Source of the DNA: Arthrobacter ruber
Lineage (GTDB): Bacteria > Actinomycetota > Actinomycetes > Actinomycetales > Micrococcaceae
NCBI RefSeq assembly: GCF_002954225.1
Contig: NZ_PPTH01000018.1
Span: forward strand, 434,001 to 498,000
DNA length: 64,000 nt
Reading direction: 5' to 3'
The translations under genes were made by a program, and so were the position numbers. The notes under the pieces were generated by a model that was given only the letters and a program-made list of their open reading frames with translations, was not told where the DNA came from and ran no database searches. Of the stretch, positions 1 through 8,854 are shown piece after piece; within the stretch, counting starts at the first letter, position 1, and each line of letters opens with the position of its first letter.

Positions 1-824
1 GTCAGCAGTTCCGCGTGCCGGAGGCTGAGCTCGAGCGCCGCTCCCCCCGCGTGCACCACTCCGTGGTCCGCGCCGAGGATCTGCAGGCTGTTGCGGTACA
101 GGGCGGTCGGCGTACGTGCAGCCCTGCCACGCCTCGTCCTCGTCCTCGGCAGGCGACCCTGCAGCCGGTGGATGCTCAGTTGCGCCTCTGCCGCCGCGAC
201 GGTGGCCTCGACGAGGGACAGCGTGTGGGTGGCCACGGCATCGGCGGTCCCGGTGATGTCGACGACGCCGAGGACCGTGCCCGAGTCCGGATCGTGCAGC
301 GGTACCGCGGTGCAGCTCCACGGATGGACCTGGGGGCTGAAGTGCTCGGCCCCCGCGATCTGCACGCTGCGCTCCAGGGCCAGCGCAGTGCCCGGGGCAC
401 TCGTGCCCACGGTGGCCTCCGACCAGTCCGCTCCGGGGACGAACAGCATCCCCTCCGCCCGGCGCCGCAGTTCGCGGTCGCCGTCGACCCACAGGAGCCT
501 GCCGTTCTCGTCACCGACCGCCACGAGCATGCCTGAATCGAGGCTGGGCTGGACGAGCAGGCGGTGGATGACGGGCATGATCGCTGCCAGTGGGTGAGCC
601 TGCCGGTAGGCCTCGAGTTCCTCCTCGGAGCAGAACAGGCGTGCGCTCGCAGTGGCCGGGTTGGGCAGGAAGGTCAGGGACCGGAGCCACGATTCACGCA
701 CCATCCCTCGCAGGTTGCCGTCGAGGCCCTCGCCCTGGCTCAGTGCCTCGTGGGCGGCCCGTGCCTTCCGCTGCACGACGACGGAGGACAGCTCCGCTAC
801 GGGGATGGAACGGGACGACGTCAT
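1..824 (-). CDS. GAF-domain transcriptional regulator, C-terminus cut by the window edge
   Basis: The reading frame is open from an ATG at 824 to the left edge (at least 274 residues). The N-terminal part (MTSSRSIPVAEL...) carries the RESWLRS segment typical of AcoR-like actinobacterial regulators. A GAF sensory domain follows (roughly residues 90-210), with SGMLVAVGDENGRLLW and the conserved VGTSAPGTAL stretch. The last visible residues (LELSLRHAELL) look like the start of the C-terminal helix-turn-helix seen in this family. No sigma-54 AAA+ domain is visible, but it would lie beyond the edge if present. A GGAG sits five bases before the ATG. The family often regulates aldehyde or alcohol dehydrogenase genes. 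The real target is probably off the left edge. Confidence 0.75.
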   Translation of the reverse strand, partial: MTSSRSIPVAELSSVVVQRKARAAHEALSQGEGLDGNLRGMVRESWLRSLTFLPNPATASARLFCSEEELEAYRQAHPLAAIMPVIHRLLVQPSLDSGMLVAVGDENGRLLWVDGDRELRRRAEGMLFVPGADWSEATVGTSAPGTALALERSVQIAGAEHFSPQVHPWSCTAVPLHDPDSGTVLGVVDITGTADAVATHTLSLVEATVAAAEAQLSIHRLQGRLPRTRTRRGRAARTPTALYRNSLQILGADHGVVHAGGAALELSLRHAELL

Positions 825-843
825 CGGCACTCCGCTTCGTGGG

Positions 844-869
844 CTGTCCCGCATGGCAGCGTGGGACAG
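844..869. promoter_or_regulatory. Inverted repeat upstream of the GAF regulator
   Basis: Perfect 7-bp arms, CTGTCCC at 844-850 and GGGACAG at 863-869, flank a 12-bp spacer 20-45 bases upstream of the GAF regulator start. It could be an autoregulatory operator. It also lies just beyond the fprA stop and could be an mRNA hairpin. Confidence 0.35.
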
Positions 870-886
870 GTCACAGTGTAGCGGGA

Positions 887-2308
887 CTACTCTCCCCGAG
901 AAATGGTCACCATGTCCTCACGCGGTACGAGTTTCACGCGCTCGCGGACGAGTTCGGCGTTGCCCGAGGTGTTGACGAAGTTCGCACCGAGCTTCAGCTC
1001 GTGCCCGTCCAGCCTCAGCCAGCCGTCCCAGGTGGTGTAGCGGACGCCGCGCTCCTCGAGGAGCGCGATGATGGCACCCTCGGACGGGTCCTCGGCGGGA
1101 GGCAGGTTGAGCCGGTCCTCGAGCAGGAACCCGATGGTCTCGAGAGCATCGCCCTTGGTGTGCCCGATGAGGCCGACCGGCCCGCGCTTGATCCAGCCGG
1201 TCGCGTAGATGCCGGGCACGGGCTGCCCCTCCTCGTCGATCACGCGCCCGCCCTCGTTGGGGATGACACCCCGCTGCTCGTCGAAGCCGACCTCGGGCAG
1301 CTCGGAGCCGAAGTAGCCGATGGCCCGATAAACCGCCTGGACCGGGTAGTCGATGATCTCCCCGGTGCCGCGGACGCTGCCGTCACCGGTGAGCTCGGTG
1401 CGCTCGAACTTCATGCCGGCGACCCTGCCGGGCGTCTCGGGCGAGTCGTGGATCTCCACGGGCGAGTGGAGGAAATGGAGGTGCAGCCGCCGCGACGCAC
1501 CCGTCGGCTCGTCCTCGACCAGCCAGTTGGTGAGCGTCTTGACCATGGTCTTGGTCTGGTTGTTCGACGCGATCTGCTCCTCGGAGCCGGCGTCGAAGTC
1601 GAAGTCCTCGGGGTACAGGACGATGTCGACGTCCCGCGAGTGGGAGAGCTCGCGAAGCTCCAGCGGAGTGAACTTGACCTGCGCGGGGCCCCGGCGCCCG
1701 AAGACGTGCACGTCGGTGACGGGCGAGGCCTTCAGCCCCTGGTAGACGTTGTCCGGGATCTCGGTCGACAGGAGGTCGTCGGCGTGCTTGGACAGGATGC
1801 GCGCGACGTCGAGGGCCACGTTGCCGTTGCCGATCACCGCGATCTCCCTGGCATCCAGCGGCCAGTCGCGGCTGACGTCGGGGTGTCCGTCGTACCAGGA
1901 GACGAAGTCGGCGCCCCCGAAGGACCCTTCGAGTTCGACGCCCGGGATGGGCAGGTCCGCATCCCTGATGGCGCCGGTCGCGAAGATGACGGCGTCGTAG
2001 AAGCGGCGGAAGTCCGAGAGCGTGAGGTCCCGGCCGTAGTTGACGTTGCCCAGGAAGCGGATGTCGCCGCGGTCGAGCACCTTGTGCAGGGCGTTGACGA
2101 TGCCCTTGATCCGCGGGTGATCAGGTGCCACCCCGTAGCGGATCAGGCCGTAGGGTGCCGGGTACTGGTCGAACAGGTCGATGCTGACGGCGAAGTCGCC
2201 GCCCTGGACCTCGTTCGACTTCGTCAGGATGTCGGCGGCGTAGACGCCTGCCGGACCGGCGCCGATGATCGCGACCCGCAGCGGTCGTGCCGCAGCTGAG
2301 GTAGACAC
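887..2308 (-). CDS. fprA: Ferredoxin--NADP+ reductase, FprA (adrenodoxin-reductase-like) type
   Basis: 473-residue FAD/NADPH enzyme that shuttles electrons between NADPH and ferredoxin in the cytosol. The N-terminal FAD-binding motif GAGPAGVYAADIL is followed by QYPAPYGLIRYGVAPDHP, a hallmark of the adrenodoxin reductase family. The NADP-binding stretch GNGNVALDVARIL lies near residue 155, and the C-terminal GWIKRGPVGLIGHTKGDA is also diagnostic. The GTG at 2308 is preferred over the longer frame because GAAGAAGG lies seven bases upstream and the protein then begins just before the first beta strand. The gene is divergent from rarD. Typical partners are ferredoxins serving cytochromes P450, none of which is in this window. 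Confidence 0.93.
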   Translation of the reverse strand: MSTSAAARPLRVAIIGAGPAGVYAADILTKSNEVQGGDFAVSIDLFDQYPAPYGLIRYGVAPDHPRIKGIVNALHKVLDRGDIRFLGNVNYGRDLTLSDFRRFYDAVIFATGAIRDADLPIPGVELEGSFGGADFVSWYDGHPDVSRDWPLDAREIAVIGNGNVALDVARILSKHADDLLSTEIPDNVYQGLKASPVTDVHVFGRRGPAQVKFTPLELRELSHSRDVDIVLYPEDFDFDAGSEEQIASNNQTKTMVKTLTNWLVEDEPTGASRRLHLHFLHSPVEIHDSPETPGRVAGMKFERTELTGDGSVRGTGEIIDYPVQAVYRAIGYFGSELPEVGFDEQRGVIPNEGGRVIDEEGQPVPGIYATGWIKRGPVGLIGHTKGDALETIGFLLEDRLNLPPAEDPSEGAIIALLEERGVRYTTWDGWLRLDGHELKLGANFVNTSGNAELVRERVKLVPREDMVTISRGE

Positions 2309-2374
2309 TGATGAGCCTTCTTCCCGGGATGATCCTGGTGGATACGGTGGCGCGGAATAAGCGCACACTTCTCT

Positions 2375-2405
2375 ATTCTAAATGCCGACGGGCAGCCCGG
2401 TCCAA
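2375..2405 (-). promoter_or_regulatory. Probable sigma-A promoter of fprA
   Basis: On the minus strand a TTGGAC (2405-2400) and a TAGAAT (2380-2375) are separated by 19 bases in the fprA/rarD divergent gap, in a locally AT-richer patch. This would give a leader of about 60 bases before the fprA GTG. Confidence 0.5.
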
Positions 2406-2464
2406 ACCTGTGGCGGGGATCTCCTACGGACCCGCGAGCGGGAATAAAGGGGCCATCCAACCCG

Positions 2465-3439
2465 TTGCCTCACGTCGTGAGCGGACCAGGCGTGACCCCC
2501 AGTCGGCCGGTGCGGAGCGAGAACTCCGTCGGCATCCTCTTCGGCATCGGCGCCTACGGGTTGTGGGGGCTCCTCCCGCTGTACTTCCTCGTCCTCGCGC
2601 CGGCCGGTCCGGTGGAGATCGTGGCCAACCGCGTGGTCTGGTCGCTCGTCTTCTGTGCCATCCTGCTCACCGTCCTGCGGTCCTGGCGGCCGGTGATCAC
2701 CGCCCTGCGCTCTCCGAGGATCACCGGGACCCTCACGGTCGCGGCGCTGCTGATCGCCGTGAACTGGCTGGTCTACACCTACGGCGTCACCTCCGGCCAG
2801 GCCATCGAGGCCGCGCTCGGCTACTTCATCAACCCGATCGTCTCGGTCCTGCTGGGCGTGATCGTGCTGCGCGAGAGGCTGCGGCCCCTGCAGTGGATCG
2901 CGATCGGCATGGGAGTGCTGGCGGTGGTCGTGCTGGCCGTCGGCTACGGCTCCGTGCCGTGGATCGCCCTGACCCTGGCGTTCTCCTTCGGCCTGTACGG
3001 ATTCGTGAAGAAGAAGGTCGGCTCGCGCGTCGATGCGGTGTCGAGCCTCAGCATCGAGACCGCGGTCCTGGCGCCGATAGCCGCGGCGGTCATGCTGTGG
3101 CTCGGATCTGCCGGCAAGGCGACACTCGTGACGGAGGGGGCGGGCCACTTCTGGATCATGGTCGCGTCGGGCGTCATCACCGCCGTACCCCTCATCTTCT
3201 TCGGGGCCGCCGCCCGCCGCCTGCCGCTGACCACCATCGGGCTCCTGCAGTACCTGGCCCCCGTGCTCCAGTTCCTCCTCGCGCTGCTGGTCCTCGGCGA
3301 GGAGATGCCGTTCGAGCGGTGGATCGGCTTCAGCCTCGTGTGGGTGGCCCTCATCCTCCTCACGATCGACATGCTCCGGACGGTGCACCGCCAGCCGAAG
3401 GTCGCGAAGCCCGCGGACGCGGTCGACGCCCCGGCCTGA
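2465..3439 (+). CDS. rarD: RarD/EamA-family transporter
   Basis: Integral membrane protein of the drug/metabolite transporter superfamily with about ten transmembrane segments, starting at GILFGIGAYGLWGLLPLYF. The EIVANRVVWSLVF and GYFINPIVSVLLGVIVLRERL segments are characteristic of the RarD subfamily. Substrates are generally unproven (chloramphenicol sensitivity in the name-giving case). The start is uncertain. TTG at 2465 has AAAGGGG about 12 bases upstream, while GTG at 2492 would remove nine residues with no loss of conserved sequence. The gene stands alone and converges with the MarR gene, with only 10 bases between the stop codons. Confidence 0.85.
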   Translation: MPHVVSGPGVTPSRPVRSENSVGILFGIGAYGLWGLLPLYFLVLAPAGPVEIVANRVVWSLVFCAILLTVLRSWRPVITALRSPRITGTLTVAALLIAVNWLVYTYGVTSGQAIEAALGYFINPIVSVLLGVIVLRERLRPLQWIAIGMGVLAVVVLAVGYGSVPWIALTLAFSFGLYGFVKKKVGSRVDAVSSLSIETAVLAPIAAAVMLWLGSAGKATLVTEGAGHFWIMVASGVITAVPLIFFGAAARRLPLTTIGLLQYLAPVLQFLLALLVLGEEMPFERWIGFSLVWVALILLTIDMLRTVHRQPKVAKPADAVDAPA

Positions 3440-3449
3440 CGTCGCCGGA

Positions 3450-3992
3450 TCAGCGTTCGTCCACGCCCCAGGGCCGCCCGTACCCCTCCAGCCCGTCGGC
3501 GGTCGGCAGGGGTGCGTCCGGCACCGCCGCCGTCAGGTAGGCCGAATTGAGCCGTGAGAGCAGACCGACCAGCCCGACGACGTCGGCGCTGTCCCAGCCC
3601 TCCAGTTGCGCTCGGAAGTGCCGCTGCCGCTCCTGCCGAGCCCGGTCCACCCGGCGCCTCCCCTCCTGGGTCAGGGAGACCGGGCGTGACCGCTCGTCGC
3701 CCATCGCCTCCCCGCGCTCGATCAGGCCGAGGCGCTGCAGTGCCGCGACGTGGCCGCTGACGGCCGGCGTGCCCATGCCGAGTGTCGCCGCGAGATCGGT
3801 CACCCTGCTCGGGCCGAGCGCGCGCACCGCGCACAGCACGCTGTAGGCCGCGGGTTCCATGGACGGATCCACCCCGCGGGCGAGCGCACGGCAGACCCGC
3901 TGCTCGCTGCGGCACACGGCTGCGGCCTCGCGCTCGACGGCGTCGAGCGCGGTCCGTCGCACCCGGCCCGGCACCCCGCGGGATCTACCCAT
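3450..3992 (-). CDS. MarR-family transcriptional regulator
   Basis: 180-residue winged-helix repressor-type protein. The DNA-binding region VTDLAATLGMGTPAVSGHVAALQRLGLIERGE is followed by a wing with DERSRPVSLTQEGRR, the MarR signature DxRxxxxxLTxxG. The ATG at 3992 is chosen over the longer frame to 4043 because a TACTAT hexamer lies exactly six bases before it, which suggests a leaderless transcript. Ligand and targets are unknown. The neighbouring rarD transporter (convergent) and the polyamine operon upstream on the same strand are both possible targets, with no direct evidence for either. Confidence 0.85.
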   Translation of the reverse strand: MGRSRGVPGRVRRTALDAVEREAAAVCRSEQRVCRALARGVDPSMEPAAYSVLCAVRALGPSRVTDLAATLGMGTPAVSGHVAALQRLGLIERGEAMGDERSRPVSLTQEGRRRVDRARQERQRHFRAQLEGWDSADVVGLVGLLSRLNSAYLTAAVPDAPLPTADGLEGYGRPWGVDER

Positions 3993-3998
3993 GGCCGA

Positions 3999-4004
3999 AT
4001 AGTA
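3999..4004 (-). promoter_or_regulatory. -10 element of a likely leaderless MarR transcript
   Basis: Minus-strand TACTAT ends six bases before the ATG at 3992, the geometry of actinobacterial leaderless promoters (TANNNT followed by 6-7 bases to the start codon). No Shine-Dalgarno sequence is present. Confidence 0.5.
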
Positions 4005-4094
4005 GGCATGCACGGGCACGGACGGGCTCCGGACCCGCAGCATGACCTACTGTGACGTCCCCGGCAGGCCCGGACCGGCGCACCGGGACATCCG

Positions 4095-5615
4095 CTACCG
4101 GCGCGGGGCGTACCCGCGCGTCAGGATCTCCTGCCGGAAGAACGCCGGGTTGATGCGCGACCACACCAGCATGAGCACCGCGCCCAGGAGGATCACGCCG
4201 ATCCCGAGGACGAACACCATGCCGACCCCGAACAGCTCGGACCCGGACCCGTACTCCGGGTCCATCGAGTCGATGGCCGTCTTGACGAACATCACGAGCA
4301 GGATCACCCCTCCCAGCAGCGGCGCCAGGAACTTGAGGAGGATGTTCCGGACGCCCGCGAAGGCCTGTGCCCGGAAGTACCACACGCACGCCAGGGCGGT
4401 GATGCCGTAGTAGAAGCAGATCATCAGGCCGAGCGCGGTGATGGTGTCCCACAGCGCGTTCTCGGACACGAGGCGCGTGAACACGTAGAACCCGGCGGCC
4501 GCGAGCGCCGCGGCGACGGTCGCGTAGCTGGGCGACTTGTGCTGCGGGCTGATGCGCCCGTACCCCTTCGGCAGGGCGCTGTAGTGGCCCATGGCGAGGA
4601 GCGTGCGTGCGGGCGAGACGAAGGTGGACTGCAGGGAGGCCGCCGAGGAGCTGAGGACCGCCATGGACATCAGGATGGCGAAGGGGCCCATGACCGGGCC
4701 GGCGAGCGTCGCGAAGATGCTCTCCTGGTTGTCCGGGTTGCCCGCGCCGAGTTCGCCGTCGCCCACGCCGGCGTAGGCGAGGGTGGCGAGCGCGACGGTG
4801 AGGTAGATGACCACGATCACGACGACGGTCAGGGCCCCTGCGCGGCCCGGCGTCCGGCCGGGGTCGGTGGTCTCCTCGTTCATCGTGAGCGTCACGTCCC
4901 AGCCCCAGTAGATGAAGATCGAGAGCGAGACGCCGGCGGCGAAGGCGGAGAAGGAGCCGACGGCGAAGGGATTGAACCACTCGGCGCTGATGCTCGTGGC
5001 GTCGAAGGCGGTGCCGTTGGCCACGTGGATGAAGGCGGCGATGGCGAACCATGCGAGGACCACGAGCTGGAAGGTCACGAGCACGTACTGGACCGTCTTC
5101 GTGGCCTGCATCCCGCGGTAGGAGATGTAGCAGGCGAGGGCGATGAACACGAGCGTCGTCGCGATGTTCACCGGCAGGTTCAGTGTGAGGTCCGCGATCG
5201 CGGGATCGCCCAGGACCTGCGAGATCAGCAGGTAGAAGAAGTCGACGGCCACGGCGGCGAGGTTGGACAGCACGATGACGGTTGCGGCGATGAGCCCCCA
5301 TCCGCCCATCCAGCCGACCCAGGGGCCGAAGGCGCGCGTGGCCCAGGTGAAGGAGGTCCCGGAGTCGGGCATGGCGCTGTTCAGCTCCCGGTAGCCGAGG
5401 GCCACGAGCAGCATGGGGATGAAGCCGATAAGGAAGATCGCCGGGAGGTTGACCCCCACCTCGGCGACCGTGGGCCCGAGGGCCGCGGTCAGGGTGTAGG
5501 CGGGGGCCACACAGGACACCCCGATGACCACGGCGCCCAGCAGCCCGACGGTCCCCGAATCGAGGCCCTTCCTGCTGAGTCCGGTTCCCCTCTGTGTTGT
5601 CTCGTCGATACTCAT
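4095..5615 (-). CDS. APC-superfamily amino acid/polyamine permease
   Basis: 506-residue membrane protein with about twelve transmembrane helices. After a short cytoplasmic tail it begins with GTVGLLGAVVIGVSCVAPAYTLTAALGP, the TM1 region of APC-family carriers. PDSGTSFTWATRAFGPWVGWMGGW matches the family TM3 signature. It is the last gene of the putrescine oxidase/universal stress protein operon and its ATG overlaps the stop of the stress protein gene (ATGA at 5612-5615), so its substrate is inferred to be putrescine or a related amine. The ATG at 5615 is chosen because the longer open frame upstream only shadows the neighbouring gene. Specificity cannot be read from the sequence. Confidence 0.85.
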   Translation of the reverse strand: MSIDETTQRGTGLSRKGLDSGTVGLLGAVVIGVSCVAPAYTLTAALGPTVAEVGVNLPAIFLIGFIPMLLVALGYRELNSAMPDSGTSFTWATRAFGPWVGWMGGWGLIAATVIVLSNLAAVAVDFFYLLISQVLGDPAIADLTLNLPVNIATTLVFIALACYISYRGMQATKTVQYVLVTFQLVVLAWFAIAAFIHVANGTAFDATSISAEWFNPFAVGSFSAFAAGVSLSIFIYWGWDVTLTMNEETTDPGRTPGRAGALTVVVIVVIYLTVALATLAYAGVGDGELGAGNPDNQESIFATLAGPVMGPFAILMSMAVLSSSAASLQSTFVSPARTLLAMGHYSALPKGYGRISPQHKSPSYATVAAALAAAGFYVFTRLVSENALWDTITALGLMICFYYGITALACVWYFRAQAFAGVRNILLKFLAPLLGGVILLVMFVKTAIDSMDPEYGSGSELFGVGMVFVLGIGVILLGAVLMLVWSRINPAFFRQEILTRGYAPRR

Positions 5616-6511
5616 ACGTCCGCCTCCGTGGGTAAGGCGCCCGGACCTGAGGTGGTGCCGGGCGTTGCGTACGTACGCGGGACGACGACCATGGGGATGG
5701 TCAGCGTACGCAGGATCTTCGCCGCGGTGGACCCGAGGAAGATCCGCGCATGTTGCGCGAGGCGGCTGGAACCGACCAGCAGCACCTCCCCCTCGTCCCA
5801 CGCCATGGTCTCGATGGCGTCCTCGATGGAGGAGCCCCGGGCGGTCTCGACGCTCACACGCCCGCCGGCCGCGAGTGACGACGCCGCCTCCGCCAGCCGC
5901 CGGTTCGCCTCCTCCTCCGCGTTCCCGGCATCGGACTGGCCGGCGTCGAGCGCGATGAGGGACACGAGGCGCAGCGGCAGGCCCCGGCGGCGGGCGGAGG
6001 ACACGGCGACGGAAATGACGGCGTCGGCCCCCGCCCGGCGGCCCACCGCGCAGGTCAGGCGCGTGACGGGGTCGGTCCGGCGGTAGTCGCTCGGCGCGAG
6101 GGCCATGGGCACGGGGGATGCGTGGAGCAGGCTGCGCGCCACGTTGCCCACGCTGAACCGGCCGGCGAGTCCGCGCGAGCTGGCGCCGATCACGATCAGG
6201 GACGCCTCGGTGTCCTCGGCGGCGCGGATGAGGCCCTCCGCGTTCGATTCGGCCCGCATCACGACGCCGCGGGCCGTGACGTCGTCGGGCACGAGGGCGA
6301 GCCCCTCGTCCATCCATTCCCGCATCTGCTCGGACAGGAGGGTGTCGAAGCCCTTGTCCGGCGGGTACGTGCCCGCGTAGAGCGAGTGCTCGGGTGTCAC
6401 GAGGACGAGGTCCAGGCTCGCCTCCTGGCGCCGGGCGAGGGCGACGGCGAGGCAGACGGCGTCGTGGCCGCGCGCGTCCGCCGTGTAGCCGACGATGTAA
6501 CGCATGGTCAT
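5612..6511 (-). CDS. Tandem-domain universal stress protein
   Basis: 299-residue cytosolic protein with two Usp domains. The first (about residues 1-145) has the ATP-binding-type loop GASSRGLAGRFSVGNVARSLL, and the second has VGSSRLAQHARIFLGSTAAKIL near the C-terminus. The start is ATG at 6511 or the in-frame ATG at 6505. 6511 overlaps the stop of the putrescine oxidase gene as ATGA. Its own stop overlaps the permease start the same way, so it is translationally coupled on both sides. A Usp sandwiched between a catabolic oxidase and its transporter could protect against the peroxide and aldehyde the oxidase makes, or act as a nucleotide-dependent regulator of uptake. This is inference from position only. 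Confidence 0.88.
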   Translation of the reverse strand: MTMRYIVGYTADARGHDAVCLAVALARRQEASLDLVLVTPEHSLYAGTYPPDKGFDTLLSEQMREWMDEGLALVPDDVTARGVVMRAESNAEGLIRAAEDTEASLIVIGASSRGLAGRFSVGNVARSLLHASPVPMALAPSDYRRTDPVTRLTCAVGRRAGADAVISVAVSSARRRGLPLRLVSLIALDAGQSDAGNAEEEANRRLAEAASSLAAGGRVSVETARGSSIEDAIETMAWDEGEVLLVGSSRLAQHARIFLGSTAAKILRTLTIPMVVVPRTYATPGTTSGPGALPTEADV

Positions 6512-7920
6512 GCCTCCTTGGCCGTGCCGGTGGACTGGAGGCCGGAGGCGAGCGCACGGTGCAGCTGGTCGGCGGTGCGCTGCCCCATGCGGATGGCGCC
6601 GTCCACGTGCTGGTAGCCCTCGGCCGCGATGTCCGAGCACGACCAGTGGATGGGACCGACGGGCCTTCGCTGGTCGCGGCCGTAGCGGTGCAGCCCGCCG
6701 AGATCGTAGCTGGAGGCGTAGGCGCCGCGGGTCCACTCCTCGGACGCCCAGTCCGACTCGTAGTACACCTCGGGCTCGAGAGCCTGCGGACCGAGGAAAC
6801 CCGCGATCGAGGCCAGGATGCGCTCCCGGCGCTCGTGCGGTGCGAGCTCGAACATGGCGTCCGCCTTCTCGTCGGAGACGAAGGCCACGAGGGTGCCGCG
6901 CGGGTCCTCGAAGTTGGAGTTGTCGTAGACCTCCTGCACGATCGAATCGGCGCTGAAGCCCGTGCCCGAGAGGCCCTCCTCGCGCCAGAACGGCGTGGCG
7001 TAGACGGCGTGCACCTTGATCACGAGCCCCAGCGACTGGTGCTGGTGCATCTGGTGCTGGCGGCGCGGCAGCGGCGGCTCGTAGCTGATGCGCGAGTACA
7101 GGTTGGGCGGGACGGCGACGACGGCGTAGCGCGCGTGCACCGTCGTCGTGTCGGAGACGACGGTGACCCCCTCGACGGTGTCCTGCCCGTCCATGCCGCT
7201 CCAGCGGAGGGTCCGCACAGGGCTCGAGAGGATCACGTCCTCCCCCAGATCGGCCGCCATGCGCTCGGAGACGGACTGCATGCCGCCGACCACGCGGCGG
7301 TCGAGGATGAAGTCCTCGTCCACGAGGTTGGAAAAGGACCCGGCGGTCGCCGCCATGAGGATCGCCTGCAGCGCGGAGAAGGAGTGCGCCGGTTTGGTGA
7401 GCATCCCGCCGGCGATGAAGAGGCCGATGTTGTCGCAGGCCTCCTCGTCGTCGGACTGGCGGCGCAACCAGTGGTGAAAGGAGATCGTGTCGAGGGCACG
7501 CGCGTCCGGGTGGTTCCAGGGATCCTCCGGGCCCGCCTCTTCCACGAGGCGGTCAAGGATACCGATGAGCCGCGTCATCTCCTCGCGGGTGTAGTCACCG
7601 ACGGGGAACATCTCCCCCGAGTACCGCACCGGCCTGCCGTCCGGGCCGATGTACACGGAGTCACCGTCGCGATAGCGCGGGAACGTGTCGAGACCCAGTT
7701 CGTCGAGGAGTCCGATGAGGGCCGTCTGGTCCGGCGACACCCACTGGCCGCCGACCTCGAGGACGGCGCCGTCGACGACGTCCGTGTGGGTCCGACCGCC
7801 CACGCGGTCCCGTGCCTCGAGGACGGCGACCGAATGGCCCGCCTTCGTGAGCTCGCGTGCTGCGGTCAGGCCCGAGGGGCCCGCTCCGATGATGACGACG
7901 TCCCGCTCGATGATGTCCAT
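6508..7920 (-). CDS. puo: Putrescine oxidase-type flavin monoamine oxidase
   Basis: 470-residue FAD amine oxidase. The N-terminal dinucleotide motif is VVIIGAGPSGLTAARELTKAG, followed by LEARDRVGGRT and EVGGQWVSPDQ. The middle carries ISFHHWLRRQSDDEEACDNIGLFIAGGMLTKPA in two consecutive blocks that match my recollection of the putrescine oxidases of Micrococcus and Rhodococcus. The C-terminal FAD contact is in the GPIHWSCSDIA region. The predicted reaction is putrescine plus O2 and water to 4-aminobutanal, ammonia and hydrogen peroxide. ATG at 7920 follows GGAGGA with ideal spacing. First gene of a three-gene operon opposite a TetR regulator, with an inverted repeat between them. Confidence 0.87.
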   Translation of the reverse strand: MDIIERDVVIIGAGPSGLTAARELTKAGHSVAVLEARDRVGGRTHTDVVDGAVLEVGGQWVSPDQTALIGLLDELGLDTFPRYRDGDSVYIGPDGRPVRYSGEMFPVGDYTREEMTRLIGILDRLVEEAGPEDPWNHPDARALDTISFHHWLRRQSDDEEACDNIGLFIAGGMLTKPAHSFSALQAILMAATAGSFSNLVDEDFILDRRVVGGMQSVSERMAADLGEDVILSSPVRTLRWSGMDGQDTVEGVTVVSDTTTVHARYAVVAVPPNLYSRISYEPPLPRRQHQMHQHQSLGLVIKVHAVYATPFWREEGLSGTGFSADSIVQEVYDNSNFEDPRGTLVAFVSDEKADAMFELAPHERRERILASIAGFLGPQALEPEVYYESDWASEEWTRGAYASSYDLGGLHRYGRDQRRPVGPIHWSCSDIAAEGYQHVDGAIRMGQRTADQLHRALASGLQSTGTAKEA

Positions 7921-7954
7921 GGAATCCTCCTCGGCCCGGTGACACGGGCCACAA

Positions 7955-7971
7955 AATGAATGACGTTCATT
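7955..7971. promoter_or_regulatory. Probable TetR operator between puo and the TetR gene
   Basis: AATGAA (7955-7960) and TTCATT (7966-7971) form a 17-bp inverted repeat with a 5-bp centre, in an AT-rich island. Next to it, TATCAT at 7981-7986 on the plus strand and TATGAT over nearly the same bases on the minus strand could serve as the -10 boxes of the two divergent genes. The position fits a TetR protein repressing both directions. Confidence 0.6.
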
Positions 7972-8053
7972 ATTTGGCTTTATCATAGCCATGGGCGCTC
8001 CCGGAGGGAAGGGAACGGCCGCCACGACGGCACAGCACCGGGAAGCAGGATCG

Positions 8054-8758
8054 ATGACCGCAGCAACCCCAGCACCGCGGCGTGCAGGGCGACCCCCTCG
8101 AAGCCTCCTCTCGAAGGAGCGCATCACCACGGCGGCCCTCGACCTCATCGCAGCCGAGGGCTACGAGGGCCTCACGATGTCCGCCGTCGCGCGACGGCTG
8201 CGCGTGGCCCCGTCCGCGCTGTACAACCACGCGGGCTCCAAGCGGGAGGTGCTCGGCTGGGTGCAGGACCACGTCATGACCATGGTCGACGTCGGCGCCT
8301 TCGCCGACGAACCGTGGGACGAGGCCGTGCGGCAGTGGGCGTGGTCGTACCGGGGGATCTTCGCCCGGCACGCACCGCTCGTCCCCGTCATCGCCGTGCT
8401 GCCCGTCACCGATGCCCCGGCGACCCTGCGGATGTACGAGGAGGTGGCCCGCGGATTCCTGGGGGCGGGGTGGCCCGAGGACCGGATCGTGCCCGCGATC
8501 GTGGCCCTGGAGTCGTTCATCTACGGCTCGGCCCTCGATGTCACGGCACCGGGCGACATCTTCGACTCAGGCGCCCTGGCGGACCGGTTCCCCGTGTTCA
8601 CCGCTGCGGTCCGCCGTGCAGCGGAGACCTCCGGAGCGGAGGGTGCCGCCGACGCCGCGTTCCGCACGGGCCTCGACGGCATGATCGCGGGGCTCCGCCA
8701 GCAGCTGGCGGCCTGCTCGCGGGCGGGGACCGAGCCGGGAGGATCGCCATCCTGCTGA
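8054..8758 (+). CDS. TetR-family transcriptional regulator
   Basis: 234 residues. The N-terminal helix-turn-helix region is KERITTAALDLIAAEGYEGLTMSAVARRLRVAPSALYNHAGSKREVL (shown for location, about residues 25-70), followed by a C-terminal ligand domain with FARHAPLVPVIAVLP. The ATG at 8054 is chosen because GCAGGA stands upstream, and the longer frame to 7991 adds only low-complexity residues. Divergent from puo with a shared operator candidate, so its ligand is plausibly a polyamine or the resulting amino-aldehyde. That is inference from context. Confidence 0.87.
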   Translation: MTAATPAPRRAGRPPRSLLSKERITTAALDLIAAEGYEGLTMSAVARRLRVAPSALYNHAGSKREVLGWVQDHVMTMVDVGAFADEPWDEAVRQWAWSYRGIFARHAPLVPVIAVLPVTDAPATLRMYEEVARGFLGAGWPEDRIVPAIVALESFIYGSALDVTAPGDIFDSGALADRFPVFTAAVRRAAETSGAEGAADAAFRTGLDGMIAGLRQQLAACSRAGTEPGGSPSC

Positions 8759-8854
8759 TTGCTAAACGGCCTAGCTTTACGGATCACAAAGTAGCTGTTA
8801 CGGTCAGTGGACGGTCAAGCAACGGCCCCCACTTCTGATCACCCGAGGCTATCC

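Noticed and set aside
590..2299. Long plus-strand open frame over fprA
   Set aside because: Composition is that of a shadow (many Val-Asp, Gly-Arg, Leu-Gly runs) and the minus strand encodes a complete FprA with ribosome site.
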